37,121 nt of DNA. It comes from Arthrobacter sp. Leaf141. GTDB lineage: Bacteria; Actinomycetota; Actinomycetes; Actinomycetales; Micrococcaceae. The stretch is taken from contig NZ_LMOL01000038.1 in assembly GCF_001424565.1 (NCBI RefSeq), positions 1 through 37,121 of the forward strand, read 5' to 3'. The position numbers and the translations under genes are program-made. Shown piece after piece: positions 8,192 to 16,471 of this stretch (positions within the stretch are counted from its first letter, which is position 1; each line of letters opens with the position of its first letter). The notes beneath the pieces are model-generated. The model had not been told where the DNA came from and made no database searches. It saw only the letters and a list, made by a program, of their open reading frames with translations.

Positions 8192-9516
8192 GATCCGAGC
8201 ACGTCCTTTCCGTCAGTGTTCTTTGCGCCCTGCGCGACGGATCCGCCCAGGGATTGGGTCGCGGCCTGCAACCCGGCGCCGCCGCCGGATGCTCCCCTAG
8301 CGACTGCTCCACCCGTGCCGGATCCACCTGTTGAAGTACCACCGGATCCGGTACCGCTGCTGTCCGTGCGTCCAGAGCCACCCGGGGCAGTTGAACCACC
8401 CGGGCCGGAGGAGCTACCGGAATTTGAGGGGCCCGCCGGGGCACCTCCTGGTGCCGGGCCACTGGAGCTTTCGGGTGCGGACATGGACGTGGTTCCTTGG
8501 GCTGTGGGTGCCCCGGCAGGTCCGGCTGTTCCGGCCATCCCTGCGCCGGCTTTGGCTCCTGCGCTGGCACCGCCGGTGGCGACGGCAGCGCCGGCTGCGA
8601 CACCTGCGGTTACGACGGCGGCTCCTGCCGCCATTGCCATGGTTCCGCCGGCCGCTGATCCCATTGCAGCCGTGGCAGGGCTGAGCAGCTTCATCAGCGC
8701 CGGGAGTGCAGCCACTGCCAGGACCAGCAGCAGCATGCCGTTGATGACGCCTCCAATGCCGTCACCACCGGACTTCAACTTCCACGCAAAGGCGTAGATA
8801 ATTGCCGCGATCGGTTTGTAGAGAAGGAATGCGATGAGCCACATGGTGACCTTTGCGAAGGTTTCCTCAGCACCGCGGATCATGGCCGCAGCGGCAGCGA
8901 CAGGCCAGATAGCGATCAGCAAAGGCAGGACCGTTGCGCGGATGATCATGATGACCCACTGCAACAGCGTGGCGATCACTCCAAAGATCCCGGCCACAAT
9001 GGCCAGGCCAGGGCCGATACTGTTCACCGCACCGGCGACCGGGCCGAGTTGTTCATAGCCCTGCACGGTCACGCCGGCCTCATCGAGGATGTAGTCGGAG
9101 AAGGCGTCCGCGGCCGGGATGGCGACCTGCATCAAAAGCGTTCCCGCTGTCGTCACCAGGAAGACCATGAACAGGGATTTGGTGGCCTTTACTGCCTTGT
9201 CTCCCCGGGCGTGGACCATCGTCCACACGCAGGCGATCATGATGCCCAAGGTTGCCATGAAGATGCTGATGACCCGCAGCTGGTCGGTCAGCCACGTCAT
9301 GGACTCACCTTCCAGGCTGACCATCATTCCGGCGTCCAGCCAGGAGGTGAGGAAGCCTTTCATGATCGAGTCCCAGGCCCCCATCATCGCTTCTCCGAGG
9401 CTGTTGGCACCGGAATCAACGGCAGAATTCACGGCCCCTTTCGTCGCGTCCTGAACTCCCCCGATGACATTGGCGGCAATGCAGGCAGGGCCCGCAAGAG
9501 GTCCGCAATCAGCCAT
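8188..9516 (-). CDS. TrbL/VirB6-like polytopic channel protein
   Basis: About 442 residues. After a hydrophilic, amphipathic start come roughly six membrane helices between residues 75 and 290, then an Ala/Gly-rich segment and a long Gly-, Ser-, Pro-, Thr-rich low-complexity tail (about the last 120 residues). This layout is that of the inner-membrane channel component TrbL/VirB6. The ATG at 9514-9516 overlaps the preceding gene by 8 nt. A TTG three codons upstream (9523-9525) has a GGAG closer to it and cannot be excluded. The flexible tail may extend into the cytoplasm or cell wall. Confidence 0.82.
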   Translation of the reverse strand: MADCGPLAGPACIAANVIGGVQDATKGAVNSAVDSGANSLGEAMMGAWDSIMKGFLTSWLDAGMMVSLEGESMTWLTDQLRVISIFMATLGIMIACVWTMVHARGDKAVKATKSLFMVFLVTTAGTLLMQVAIPAADAFSDYILDEAGVTVQGYEQLGPVAGAVNSIGPGLAIVAGIFGVIATLLQWVIMIIRATVLPLLIAIWPVAAAAAMIRGAEETFAKVTMWLIAFLLYKPIAAIIYAFAWKLKSGGDGIGGVINGMLLLVLAVAALPALMKLLSPATAAMGSAAGGTMAMAAGAAVVTAGVAAGAAVATGGASAGAKAGAGMAGTAGPAGAPTAQGTTSMSAPESSSGPAPGGAPAGPSNSGSSSGPGGSTAPGGSGRTDSSGTGSGGTSTGGSGTGGAVARGASGGGAGLQAATQSLGGSVAQGAKNTDGKDVLGS

Positions 9517-10204
9517 CTGAACCAACCCACTCCACGAATCCGCCCTTCACAGGAACGGGCGCCTGCCCAACGAAGGTCGAGCCGTCATCCAGAACCTTGA
9601 CCTTCCAATCCCCGTCCACCCATTGGAGCGTGAGGGGAAGGCCGGCATAGCCTGAAGTACTTGCAGCTGTAGCTACGACGAGCGTTATTGACGCCTCATC
9701 CGGGTTGAAGCTGTCCACTATGAACCCAGCAAAAGGGACTGGAGTCGTGGCAGCTGGACCTTGTGGAGTTTTTCCTAGAAGAACGTCCTTCCCCTTCGAG
9801 TCCACAAGGTAGTTTTCCCCCGCCCCACGAGCGTCTTTAACGTTCGCAGAACTGTTCATGGAAACGGCGGTCAGTGCTGCTCCTAGGGGTGAGCGGGCGA
9901 AGCAGACGCCGTAGCCGTCTTTTGTCCGGGTGGGGCCGTACGTGTCTGAGACGGGCCAGGTCCAGCCTTTGTCGGCTTCCCAGCGCAGGTCGCTGGGCAT
10001 GGCGGGTTTGGAGGAGGTGTCTCCTGCGGGCACGTTGCAGCCGTCCGTGGGTTTGGTGGTGGTGTCCCCTGTTTGGGGGACGTTCTGCGGTGCGGGTTTG
10101 GTGAGGATGAGGAACGCCAGGACAGCGACGATGAACACCACGGCGATGGCTGCCCACCAGGCGGCTTTGCCCCGGAGGGTCTGGGGTTTCTGTACTTGGC
10201 TCAT
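9509..10204 (-). CDS. Membrane-anchored conjugation protein, 231 aa
   Basis: One N-terminal membrane segment (about residues 14-34) is followed by a Thr/Pro-rich linker and an extracytoplasmic domain of about 170 residues with two Cys (in DGCNVPAG and YGVCFARSP) that could form a disulfide. AAGGAAG precedes the ATG. The position between the pilin-like and TrbL-like genes and the topology suggest a VirB8/TcpC-like scaffold role, but I see no sequence signature that proves it. It resembles unnamed proteins at this place in other actinobacterial transfer operons. Confidence 0.7.
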   Translation of the reverse strand: MSQVQKPQTLRGKAAWWAAIAVVFIVAVLAFLILTKPAPQNVPQTGDTTTKPTDGCNVPAGDTSSKPAMPSDLRWEADKGWTWPVSDTYGPTRTKDGYGVCFARSPLGAALTAVSMNSSANVKDARGAGENYLVDSKGKDVLLGKTPQGPAATTPVPFAGFIVDSFNPDEASITLVVATAASTSGYAGLPLTLQWVDGDWKVKVLDDGSTFVGQAPVPVKGGFVEWVGSDG

Positions 10205-10213
10205 AGTTCTTCC

Positions 10214-10480
10214 TTAGCTGACGAAGAGCGTTGCCAAGATGCCCGAGAGCCCGAGTCCAATCGCCCCGGTCAGCCACCATCCGGCCTTGGACATGAACTC
10301 TTCGCCCCGGCCGTTGCGGTGGGCGAAGAAGAGACCGATGAAGAGGATCATCAGGCCCAAGGTGGCAAGGGACCCACCGATAATCTGCGCCCACAGGATC
10401 ACGGTGTCCAAACCGTCCTGGACCTCCTGCGGCAAGGGCTTGGCGGCCATGGCGACGTCGGTGAGTTTGGTCAAGGTCAT
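10214..10480 (-). CDS. Small two-helix protein, VirB2/TrbC pilin-like candidate
   Basis: An 88-residue protein with two membrane segments (about 26-52 and 68-88) joined by a short basic loop with RNGRGEEFMSK. Size, topology and position immediately before the anchored scaffold-like protein fit the VirB2/TrbC pilin class or the pilin-less small subunit of Gram-positive systems. AAAGGAG lies 7 nt before the ATG, and the ATG overlaps the upstream stop (ATGA). There is no obvious signal-peptidase site, so processing is uncertain. Confidence 0.65.
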   Translation of the reverse strand: MTLTKLTDVAMAAKPLPQEVQDGLDTVILWAQIIGGSLATLGLMILFIGLFFAHRNGRGEEFMSKAGWWLTGAIGLGLSGILATLFVS

Positions 10481-10992
10481 TTCGTTTCTCCTTTGATCGT
10501 GGAAAGCGCGGCCCGGACCCTTGCCAGGTCCTTCGCCGGTACATCAGTGAAATCAGCCAGCCCAGAGCGCTTGATCAGCAGCCCTGACACCCACGGGACA
10601 GGTATCAGAGGCACGGCGCCGGCCAGGACTTTGAGTTCGTTCTGGATCATCCGCGGTGCCCGTCCCGGCACGGCAGGGACGATCAGAACGGCGTCGAAGG
10701 CGTGCTGGCCATGGGCTGCGACGGCGGCCTTGGCGGCCTCGATTCCGTGCAGACTGGCACGGGCAACCAGGACAACAGAAACGCCCACGTGCGGCATCAC
10801 CTGCCCGTGGTCAGCGCCGTCCAAGATGGCTGCCCACGCGGTGGCACCAGCCCCGCCGTGGGCAGCGACGAAACCGATACCCTGCGCCGGCGCCTCGGGG
10901 GAATCAGTGTCGTCCGGGACCGAGGACTGTACGTCCGCCGCGATGCTCTGGGCAGCGGCCACCCAGGGGCTGACGTTCTCGGTCATATTCAT
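10477..10992 (-). CDS. DUF6668-like, degenerate MinD/ParA-type protein
   Basis: A 171-residue soluble protein with a P-loop-like GFVAAHGGAGATAWAAIL near residues 40-57 in which the usual Lys-Thr is replaced by Ala-Thr, so ATP hydrolysis is doubtful. Later strands (VSVVLVARAS, DAVLIVPAVPG, LIPVPWV) follow the MinD/ParA order. It resembles DUF6668 proteins that accompany a full ParA-like ATPase in actinobacterial transfer operons, as here: its ATG overlaps the stop of that gene (ATGA). A role in positioning the transfer machine is inferred from context. Confidence 0.7.
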   Translation of the reverse strand: MNMTENVSPWVAAAQSIAADVQSSVPDDTDSPEAPAQGIGFVAAHGGAGATAWAAILDGADHGQVMPHVGVSVVLVARASLHGIEAAKAAVAAHGQHAFDAVLIVPAVPGRAPRMIQNELKVLAGAVPLIPVPWVSGLLIKRSGLADFTDVPAKDLARVRAALSTIKGETK

Positions 10993-12323
10993 AGCCCGCG
11001 AGCCACCGCTGCTGCCGCGCGGAGCCAGGCCCGGCGTGTTGCCGGTTGAAGAGCCCCATAACGGATCTGTCCGGACTTCAAGGCCTGATCAAACGGGACG
11101 ATGACGACGTCCCGGACGTAGGGGCGGAAATCGTCAGCAATTTTCTGCGAGATGCTGCCTTGGTTGGGCTGCCACTCCGACACCACCACGACGGCGTTGG
11201 CGGCCAGCGCGGCCGTTCGTTCGTTCCGTCGGTCCAGACCCTGCAACGTCAGCAGTGCGGCTTCCACCCGGTCCTCCATGGTGGTGGTGGGAACCACGAG
11301 CTGGTCCGCGTGGTCGATCATCCGGTTCCATTCGGCGCTGCGGTGGTTGTTCCCGGAATCCATCAGGATCAGCCGGTAGTACTTCGCGGCCACCTTGTGC
11401 AGGATGTCCACTTCTTCGGCGCTGACTTCATGGGTGCCGTCGATGTCCTGGTCAGAACGCAGCACGTCGTACTTGTCCGTGCTCTGGTGGTGAACGAAGG
11501 CGTTGATGTCCGCGGACTGCGCGGTGAGTGAAAGCAGTGCCTCGGAGCTGGCGATGACATCCAGGGCGGACCGTGCGTGGTCCCCCTGCTGGGTGCGCCA
11601 CCCCAGGGTTCCTGTCGTCGGGTTGTTGTCCCAGCCCAGGACGCTTGCACCGTGACGGCCAAATGCCGCGCACAGGGCCGCGACGGTCGGGGTTTTGTTG
11701 GAGCCGCCCTTCTGGTTGACCACCGCGATGGTGCGGGTGCCGGTGAAGTGGCGGGACACCTGGTGGATGTCTTCGCGTTCGCTCAGTTCATCCGCTGACG
11801 GCGGTAGGGAGAATCCCCAGCTGTTCAGCGTGCCACGAATGCCCTGCTTCGCCGGTTCCACAGCGGTAGGTGCAACCAGGAACGTTCCGGCCTCGCGAAG
11901 GGCGCGACGCCCTCCCGGAGGGGCTGGCGGGCTATCCTGTGCCGGTGCTGCCGTTGTCGGTGTCGTTGGGGCCGGTGAGGGGCTGGTGCGGGCCTCGGCC
12001 TCCGACCACGACGGCAGCTTATCCACGGGAGCGGATGCGGCTGAAGGGCCAGCGGCTGCTTCTTGTTCTTCCTCGACTTCCCCGGTCGGGGAGACCACGA
12101 GGTAGGACACGCCGGTATCGTCCATGGACGTGACGCGGACCGGGCGGCCCAGGGTGGCCGCTTCTCCGATGACCCGCTTCATCAGGGCCTGCCGGAGACC
12201 GTCCACGTCGGGTGCTTCGTAGGGGTGTTCTTCCCCGTCGATTTTCAGTATTCCGGTGTTGTCACCGTTGATGATGGCGCTGATCACCGGTTCCGGCTGG
12301 ATCAGTGTTTTTTCTATACCCAT
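10989..12323 (-). CDS. MinD/ParA-like ATPase of the transfer operon
   Basis: A 444-residue protein. The N-terminal 100 residues are a small alpha/beta domain, followed by a Pro/Ala-rich linker (about 110-150) and a C-terminal MinD/ParA domain. The deviant Walker motif reads VVNQKGGSNKTPTVAAL: it keeps both Lys but has Ser-Asn where ParA has Gly-Val/Ala. A Walker B-like LILMDSGNNHRS follows. In the transfer operon, away from the real partition cassette at 16.5 kb, it probably organises the secretion machinery at the membrane, not plasmid segregation. AGAGGTAGG precedes the ATG. Confidence 0.8.
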   Translation of the reverse strand: MGIEKTLIQPEPVISAIINGDNTGILKIDGEEHPYEAPDVDGLRQALMKRVIGEAATLGRPVRVTSMDDTGVSYLVVSPTGEVEEEQEAAAGPSAASAPVDKLPSWSEAEARTSPSPAPTTPTTAAPAQDSPPAPPGGRRALREAGTFLVAPTAVEPAKQGIRGTLNSWGFSLPPSADELSEREDIHQVSRHFTGTRTIAVVNQKGGSNKTPTVAALCAAFGRHGASVLGWDNNPTTGTLGWRTQQGDHARSALDVIASSEALLSLTAQSADINAFVHHQSTDKYDVLRSDQDIDGTHEVSAEEVDILHKVAAKYYRLILMDSGNNHRSAEWNRMIDHADQLVVPTTTMEDRVEAALLTLQGLDRRNERTAALAANAVVVVSEWQPNQGSISQKIADDFRPYVRDVVIVPFDQALKSGQIRYGALQPATRRAWLRAAAAVARGL

Positions 12324-12359
12324 GGACCTACCTCTTTCTTGATCGGATCAGTGATGGTG

Positions 12360-12863
12360 CTAGGAAGCTTTGGGAGCGATGCGCGTTATCAGCCAGGGTT
12401 CGTCCTGCCCGGTGCGGTGCAGTGACAGCACCCAGGGCCCGTCATTCGTGGCGAACTCGGCCATGACCGACATTGGATTTCCCTTCTCCCTGACCAGGAC
12501 GGGGTCAGAGAGGATCGTCCGGACCGGGATCCGGCCCGGGTCGATGTACTGGGCGGACTCCTGATAATCGGGACTCATGTGGGGTTGGAGCGCGTTGAAC
12601 CACGCCCGTTCCGTCACGTCCGCGCGGGCGAACTTCCCCATCAGGTCAGAGGCCAGCGCCCTGACCTCGGCATGCGTGGCCGGCCCCCAGGTCACCGCAG
12701 GAACGCCATGATCCTCATCGTGAGCTTCCGGGTGCGAGTCCGAGCCGCTGGCCGTGCTGCTCGTCCGGGCGGAGTCAGGTGCCACGTCCACGGCCGGTGA
12801 CGTGCAGCCGCTGAGGGCGACAGCCGCCACAGCCAGGACGAGGCCCAGATTCTTGGGGCGCAT
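12360..12863 (-). CDS. Secreted lipoprotein of the transfer operon
   Basis: A 167-residue protein. A basic start, a hydrophobic stretch and the lipobox LSGC (Cys19) mark it as a lipoprotein fixed to the outer face of the membrane. The mature part begins with a Ser/Thr/His-rich linker, then a domain of about 110 residues with an NTF2/VirB8-like feel (a helical start, then beta strands ending in EPWLITRIAP). That resemblance is weak and is inference only. The ATG overlaps the stop of the M23 gene by one base. Confidence 0.75.
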   Translation of the reverse strand: MRPKNLGLVLAVAAVALSGCTSPAVDVAPDSARTSSTASGSDSHPEAHDEDHGVPAVTWGPATHAEVRALASDLMGKFARADVTERAWFNALQPHMSPDYQESAQYIDPGRIPVRTILSDPVLVREKGNPMSVMAEFATNDGPWVLSLHRTGQDEPWLITRIAPKAS

Positions 12864-13948
12864 TAGAAGTTCACTCCCTGTGCTTTGAAGATGGATGCTG
12901 GGTCGGTGGTCTGGTTGACCGGGACCATGGGGTTGGGCAGGGCACCGGGGAAGAACTCCATGTGTAGGTGACGGCCGGTCACATTGCCGGTGGCTCCCTC
13001 GGTGCCCAGCGGTGTTCCGGCGGCCACGACGTCGCCTTCCTTGACCTTCAAGGACCCGGCTTCCATGTGGTAGTAACCGATGGTGAGTTCGCCGTTCGTC
13101 GTCTGCCCGGTCACGCCACTGCCGAACGTGCCGTCAAGGTGGCGGATCTTCACGATTTTCATGTCCGTCACCGCGACAATGGTTCCCGCGTGGCCGGGCG
13201 TCGCGAAGTCGATTCCGTAGTGGAAGTTCGCCAGGACTCCCCCCACAGTTCCGGCAGGGGCGGCACGGGGGCCGTACCCGCTGGTCATGGAAGCCCCGGC
13301 CAACGGGTGGACCCACTCACCGGACAGCTCCCCCAGGACCGTTCCCCCAGCGCTCGGGCACGCGCCGCTGGCATCCAACCCGGCGGCGGCCTCGCCACCG
13401 AGGGCCTTCACTACCCCGGCGGCAGGGGTACGGAACTGCGCGTAGTGGCTTTCCACGGCGTTGCCCTGCACCCTGTGGATGGCTGTGCTGGGTTCCAGCT
13501 GGTCCCAGCCGGCGACGTTGCTCAGTGTTTTGAAGAAGTTGGTTGCACTGATGTAAGGGTCCATCCGGTCTGAATAGCTGCCCCACGCCCCGTTGTTGCG
13601 TTGCTGGAACAAACCGCGTGAATCAGGACCCGCGGCGTCTCCGTGGTCGATTACGTTCAGAGTGGATTCACCAATAGCGGCCTGTACGCCAAGTATCTGT
13701 GCAGCCGCAGGCAATCCAAGGTCCTTGGCAGCCTTCATGATGGCGGCAGCGTTCTCCAGCTGCTTGCCCGAGAAGGTGCCGACTTGGGCTGGCACGCTGG
13801 CAACGGAGACACCGCTCCCGGCGACGCCACAAGACTCGGCGGCCTTGGCCCCTCCGGCCCCCAGGAACAGCACGACGATGAGTACCGGGGTGAAGAGGAA
13901 GGCTGCCACGGCCAAAGCAGCGGCAGCAGTGCCGTTTCCCTTCCTCAC
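12863..13948 (-). CDS. Cell-wall hydrolase: transglycosylase-like plus M23 peptidase
   Basis: A 361-residue exported protein and first gene of the transfer operon. The start is GTG (13946-13948) with GAGG 7-10 nt upstream. An N-terminal signal/anchor segment (about 8-36) is followed by a lysozyme-like domain with AAIGESTLN and SRGLFQQRNNGAWGS (putative catalytic Glu), and then an M23 metallopeptidase domain with HYGIDFATP and HLHMEF supplying the zinc ligands. Such two-domain enzymes open the peptidoglycan so the channel can pass, the counterpart of VirB1 in Gram-positive conjugation. Confidence 0.9.
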   Translation of the reverse strand: MRKGNGTAAAALAVAAFLFTPVLIVVLFLGAGGAKAAESCGVAGSGVSVASVPAQVGTFSGKQLENAAAIMKAAKDLGLPAAAQILGVQAAIGESTLNVIDHGDAAGPDSRGLFQQRNNGAWGSYSDRMDPYISATNFFKTLSNVAGWDQLEPSTAIHRVQGNAVESHYAQFRTPAAGVVKALGGEAAAGLDASGACPSAGGTVLGELSGEWVHPLAGASMTSGYGPRAAPAGTVGGVLANFHYGIDFATPGHAGTIVAVTDMKIVKIRHLDGTFGSGVTGQTTNGELTIGYYHMEAGSLKVKEGDVVAAGTPLGTEGATGNVTGRHLHMEFFPGALPNPMVPVNQTTDPASIFKAQGVNF

Positions 13949-14265
13949 AGCCCGGCCTCAACGGCAAGGCGCTCGCACACGGTCACTGCTACTCCCCCAA
14001 AAAACATCGTGTCCACAACTACCAGCTGGTTCGGACTTTTTGCCATTGCTACCAGCCGCCCTGACAAATTCCATCCCTGGACCAGCAGGCCATTTTCCAC
14101 GCGTTCAGTCGAAAATGCTTGTCAAACACCGGGTCTGTGTCAGCAGTCACTCGCCATTGGTGCTCTTGTCTGTGTAACAGTTAAGACATTACCCTAAAAC
14201 GACATTAAATGTAGTCTTGCAGCTATCGCGCCGGAGTCGAACAGAGGAAGTGACAAAATGACTGC
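13949..14265. promoter_or_regulatory. Divergent control region between transfer operon and HTH gene
   Basis: This 317-bp gap separates the leftward transfer operon from the rightward wHTH gene and must hold both promoters. On the minus strand TTGACA stands near 14123-14118, but I see no good -10 at the right distance. On the plus side AAGACATT (from 14183) and AATGTAGTCTT (to 14218) form a broken inverted repeat around ACATTAAATGT, a plausible operator for the neighbouring regulator. Confidence 0.4.
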
Positions 14266-14586
14266 ATGCCCCGTTATATTCGTCCCCCGAGCTCCCTGCC
14301 CCGGGACATAGAAATGGCCATTGAGTCATTCGGGACGATGTTTTCCCGGGCGATACTCCGCCACCTCTCCATCCACGGTCCTACCGGAGCGGCAGACCTC
14401 GCCCGTGAACTCGGAACCGACCCCAACACTGCGCGACGGACGCTCCAGGGACTCGAAGATGCAGGTCTGGTTGAAGCCGACGTTCCCGCTGGGCAACGGC
14501 GCGGGCGTACCGTGACCTTCACCGTGCGAGCGGACCGTCTGGAGCACTTGCTGGACGGACTCAAGGATTTCTTACGAGGGCGTTAA
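14266..14586 (+). CDS. Winged-helix transcriptional regulator
   Basis: A 106-residue protein with a clear winged-helix fold in sequence: RAILRHLSIHGPTGAADLARELGT (helix and turn), DPNTARRTLQGLEDAGLV (recognition helix) and a basic wing (GQRRGRTVTFTVRADRL). It resembles the ArsR/MarR-like DNA-binding class without metal-binding residues. It is divergent from the transfer operon, so a repressor of transfer genes and of itself is likely. The ATG at 14266 is preceded by an in-frame stop; AGAGGAAG lies rather far upstream (about 16 nt), so initiation may be weak. Confidence 0.75.
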   Translation: MPRYIRPPSSLPRDIEMAIESFGTMFSRAILRHLSIHGPTGAADLARELGTDPNTARRTLQGLEDAGLVEADVPAGQRRGRTVTFTVRADRLEHLLDGLKDFLRGR

Positions 14587-14656
14587 ATGTTCTTCCTTTG
14601 GAAGACACGCGGGCCGAATCCCGAGTAATGCATATTCTTAAGGCTATTTTCGAGCT

Positions 14657-14899
14657 ATGGCTACGAGACGGCGAAGGCATCGCGGAACGGCAATGGACAA
14701 CGTCCAGCTGAATACGCTGGTGCCGCAAGAGGATAAGGACTTCTTCTTTTCCGTCGCGGATCGCATGGGCGTATCAACCGGCGAAGCCATGGAACAACTG
14801 ATCGCTCATCTGCGGACCGAAATGAAACCCGACGGCCTACCTTCATGGTTCGACCGATCCCAACTACCGGAGACATTGCCCATGGCACAGGCGAGTTAA
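14657..14899 (+). CDS. Small basic protein, possible ribbon-helix-helix regulator
   Basis: An 80-residue protein (68 if it starts at the ATG at 14693). It begins with a very basic segment, then NVQLNTLVPQEDKDFFFSVADRMG and STGEAMEQLIAHLRTEM. A beta strand followed by two helices is the pattern of ribbon-helix-helix proteins, but the match is not strong. A strong terminator follows directly. It may control transfer or copy number together with the wHTH gene upstream. No family name can be given. Confidence 0.55.
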   Translation: MATRRRRHRGTAMDNVQLNTLVPQEDKDFFFSVADRMGVSTGEAMEQLIAHLRTEMKPDGLPSWFDRSQLPETLPMAQAS

Positions 14900-14903
14900 A
14901 AGT

Positions 14904-14930
14904 TGAAGGCCCGCACTTGGCGGGCCTTCA
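14904..14930 (+). terminator. Rho-independent-type hairpin
   Basis: TGAAGGCCCGC (14904-14914), loop ACTTG, then the exact complement GCGGGCCTTCA (14920-14930): an 11-bp perfect stem just after the stop of the small basic gene. There is no T-run, as is common in actinobacterial terminators. It insulates Rep from the upstream regulator genes. Confidence 0.85.
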
Positions 14931-14940
14931 CTAAGTATCC

Positions 14941-14978
14941 GTTCAGATCCAAGTTTCCTGGCAGTCACTGATCTGAAC
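14941..14978. repeat. Inverted repeat upstream of rep
   Basis: GTTCAGATC (14941-14949) and GATCTGAAC (14970-14978) are exact complements separated by 20 bp. They lie between the terminator and the rep start, a natural place for a Rep-binding autoregulatory site or part of the origin. Confidence 0.55.
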
Positions 14979-15037
14979 TATTCAAGCTTCCTCTTGCGAG
15001 GACGCTCCCTTTTTCACACCCTCCAACAGGAAAGGTA

Positions 15038-16330
15038 TTGTCCCCTATGGTACCGGAACCCGGTTCCGCGTCAACGGCTGCCTGCGCGAGTGTCGCACCG
15101 CAAAAAACAGCCGAACGAGATCCTGAGAAGCTGCACCTGACGCCCGAGAACGTGGCCGCCCTTGGTGCCGGCCTTCCTGGAACGGAAGACACCGCAGCCG
15201 ATCCCGACTCCCCCGCCGGCCCCAGCAAACGACGCGCAGGACGCAGAGGCAAGCACAAGTCCAAGCCCAGGCGCGTACGGAAGGCCAAAGAACGTAGCAA
15301 CCGCGCCGTGTGGTCAGTCGTCCCAGCCGGACACAGGCCAGCCCGCCACATCATCCGCTGGCTACGGAGCATTCAGGAACTGGCAGAGTTCCAGCTGGCC
15401 CGAAAAGACCTCAAAGCCAACATCTGGCGGTTTGCCAATGCCGTCGCCCAAGGTCCTGGCTTTGATCCCGCCAGCATGACCATCATGCCTATCTGGCAGC
15501 GCCTCCAAGAGCGGTATGGCTTCCCTGCCAAGAGCATCTCCAACTACTTCCGCCGGCTCAGGGACTGGGGAGCATTGGCCGTGGTGGCCACGGGCCGCAC
15601 AGCCGAGTTCACGCCTAAATCCAGTGGCCGTACAGAAAACGAAGCCGCCATCTACGTATTGTTGGAAAAAGCCGAAGAAGAGGTTGTGGAAAAAAGTAGC
15701 GTACCGGTGCCCACTAGGGCTGTTAATAACCCCCCGCACGCGCGCGGAGACGAAGCATCAAAACCCATAAACGATGCGGCTTCGCCGCACGCATCTTCGA
15801 AACGCGCCGCACAGCGGCGCGAAGTCAATCACCAATTGCTCAATCGAACAGAACCGCTATGGGACCCGAACGCAACGACAAACGCCCCGACAAAGCGTGG
15901 GCGACGCGAGGCTGAGCGTCTAGCCTCGCTTGAGCTTCAATTTAGGTCTTTTCCGCTCCAACGCATCTCGACCCCACACGTCGCCGCCATCTGCCGGCCC
16001 TTCCTCCGGGCCGGATGGACGATCAAAGACATTCTTCATGCCATCGACTGGCGGCCGAACACCGACGCCAAGTACCACCACGACGGAGCCAACGGCGTGG
16101 AGAACACAGGGGCCTGGCTCGCGTTCCGCCTCGGCAAATGGGTCCGCCATGACGGGGATTTCTACCGCTCCCCCAGCCAAAAACGCGCGGCCGAACGCAT
16201 CCAGAAAATCGCGGAACGTCGGGCGGCCGTCGAACGCCGGCAACGCGAACTGGCAGAACGTTCCCAGTTCGTGTCTCCGGCCCTGAGCTGGCGGGAACGG
16301 GTTGCCCAGGTACAGAGCGCAACCGCATGA
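15038..16330 (+). CDS. Plasmid replication initiator (Rep)
   Basis: A 430-residue basic protein. An Ala/Pro/Lys-rich N-terminal 95 residues precede a helical DNA-binding domain (PIWQRLQERYGFPAKSISNYFRRLRDWGAL reads as winged helix). A variable linker (about 210-280) precedes a conserved C-terminal domain with AAICRPFLRAGWTIKDILHAIDWRP, AWLAFRLGKWV and a coiled-coil end. This domain order is known from replication proteins of Arthrobacter-type plasmids. AGGAAAGG at 15028-15035 serves either the TTG at 15038 or the ATG at 15047. The position next to the partition cassette supports the call. It is not a rolling-circle Rep (no HUH motif). Confidence 0.72.
   Translation: MSPMVPEPGSASTAACASVAPQKTAERDPEKLHLTPENVAALGAGLPGTEDTAADPDSPAGPSKRRAGRRGKHKSKPRRVRKAKERSNRAVWSVVPAGHRPARHIIRWLRSIQELAEFQLARKDLKANIWRFANAVAQGPGFDPASMTIMPIWQRLQERYGFPAKSISNYFRRLRDWGALAVVATGRTAEFTPKSSGRTENEAAIYVLLEKAEEEVVEKSSVPVPTRAVNNPPHARGDEASKPINDAASPHASSKRAAQRREVNHQLLNRTEPLWDPNATTNAPTKRGRREAERLASLELQFRSFPLQRISTPHVAAICRPFLRAGWTIKDILHAIDWRPNTDAKYHHDGANGVENTGAWLAFRLGKWVRHDGDFYRSPSQKRAAERIQKIAERRAAVERRQRELAERSQFVSPALSWRERVAQVQSATA
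15773..15821. repeat. Two tandem GC-rich hairpins inside rep
   Basis: GATGCGGC-TTC-GCCGC (with GCATC following) at 15773-15795, and the perfect CGCGCCGC-ACA-GCGGCGCG at 15803-15821. Both fall in the variable linker of Rep, where the protein sequence is low in conservation. They could be origin structure, a Rep-binding site or an expression brake. Confidence 0.6.
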
Positions 16331-16387
16331 GAACGCCGCACCCTAATGCACCACGCACGACACGCAGGCGGCCCCCAGGTCCCCTCC

Positions 16388-16448
16388 TTACTCATTTACT
16401 CATGGGATACTCAATGAGTAATCAATCATTTACTCATTTGAGTAAATG
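16388..16448. repeat. Partition/centromere-like repeat cluster 1
   Basis: Copies of TTTACTCAT and its complement ATGAGTAAA crowd this stretch: 16388-16396, 16395-16403, the palindromic ACTCA-ATGAGT at 16409-16419, and 16427-16448, a perfect palindrome of two 10-bp arms (CATTTACTCA and its complement) around TT. The ParA gene starts 24 nt later. This fits both a parS site and the promoter-operator of the partition operon. Confidence 0.85.
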
Positions 16449-16471
16449 GGAGCTTCGGTGTTAGGAGAACC

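Noticed and set aside
10989..12323. Treating the ParA-like ATPase of the transfer operon as the plasmid partition protein
   Set aside because: A compact parA-RHH cassette with centromere-like repeats exists at 16.4-17.8 kb; this one lies deep inside the conjugation operon with an altered Walker motif.
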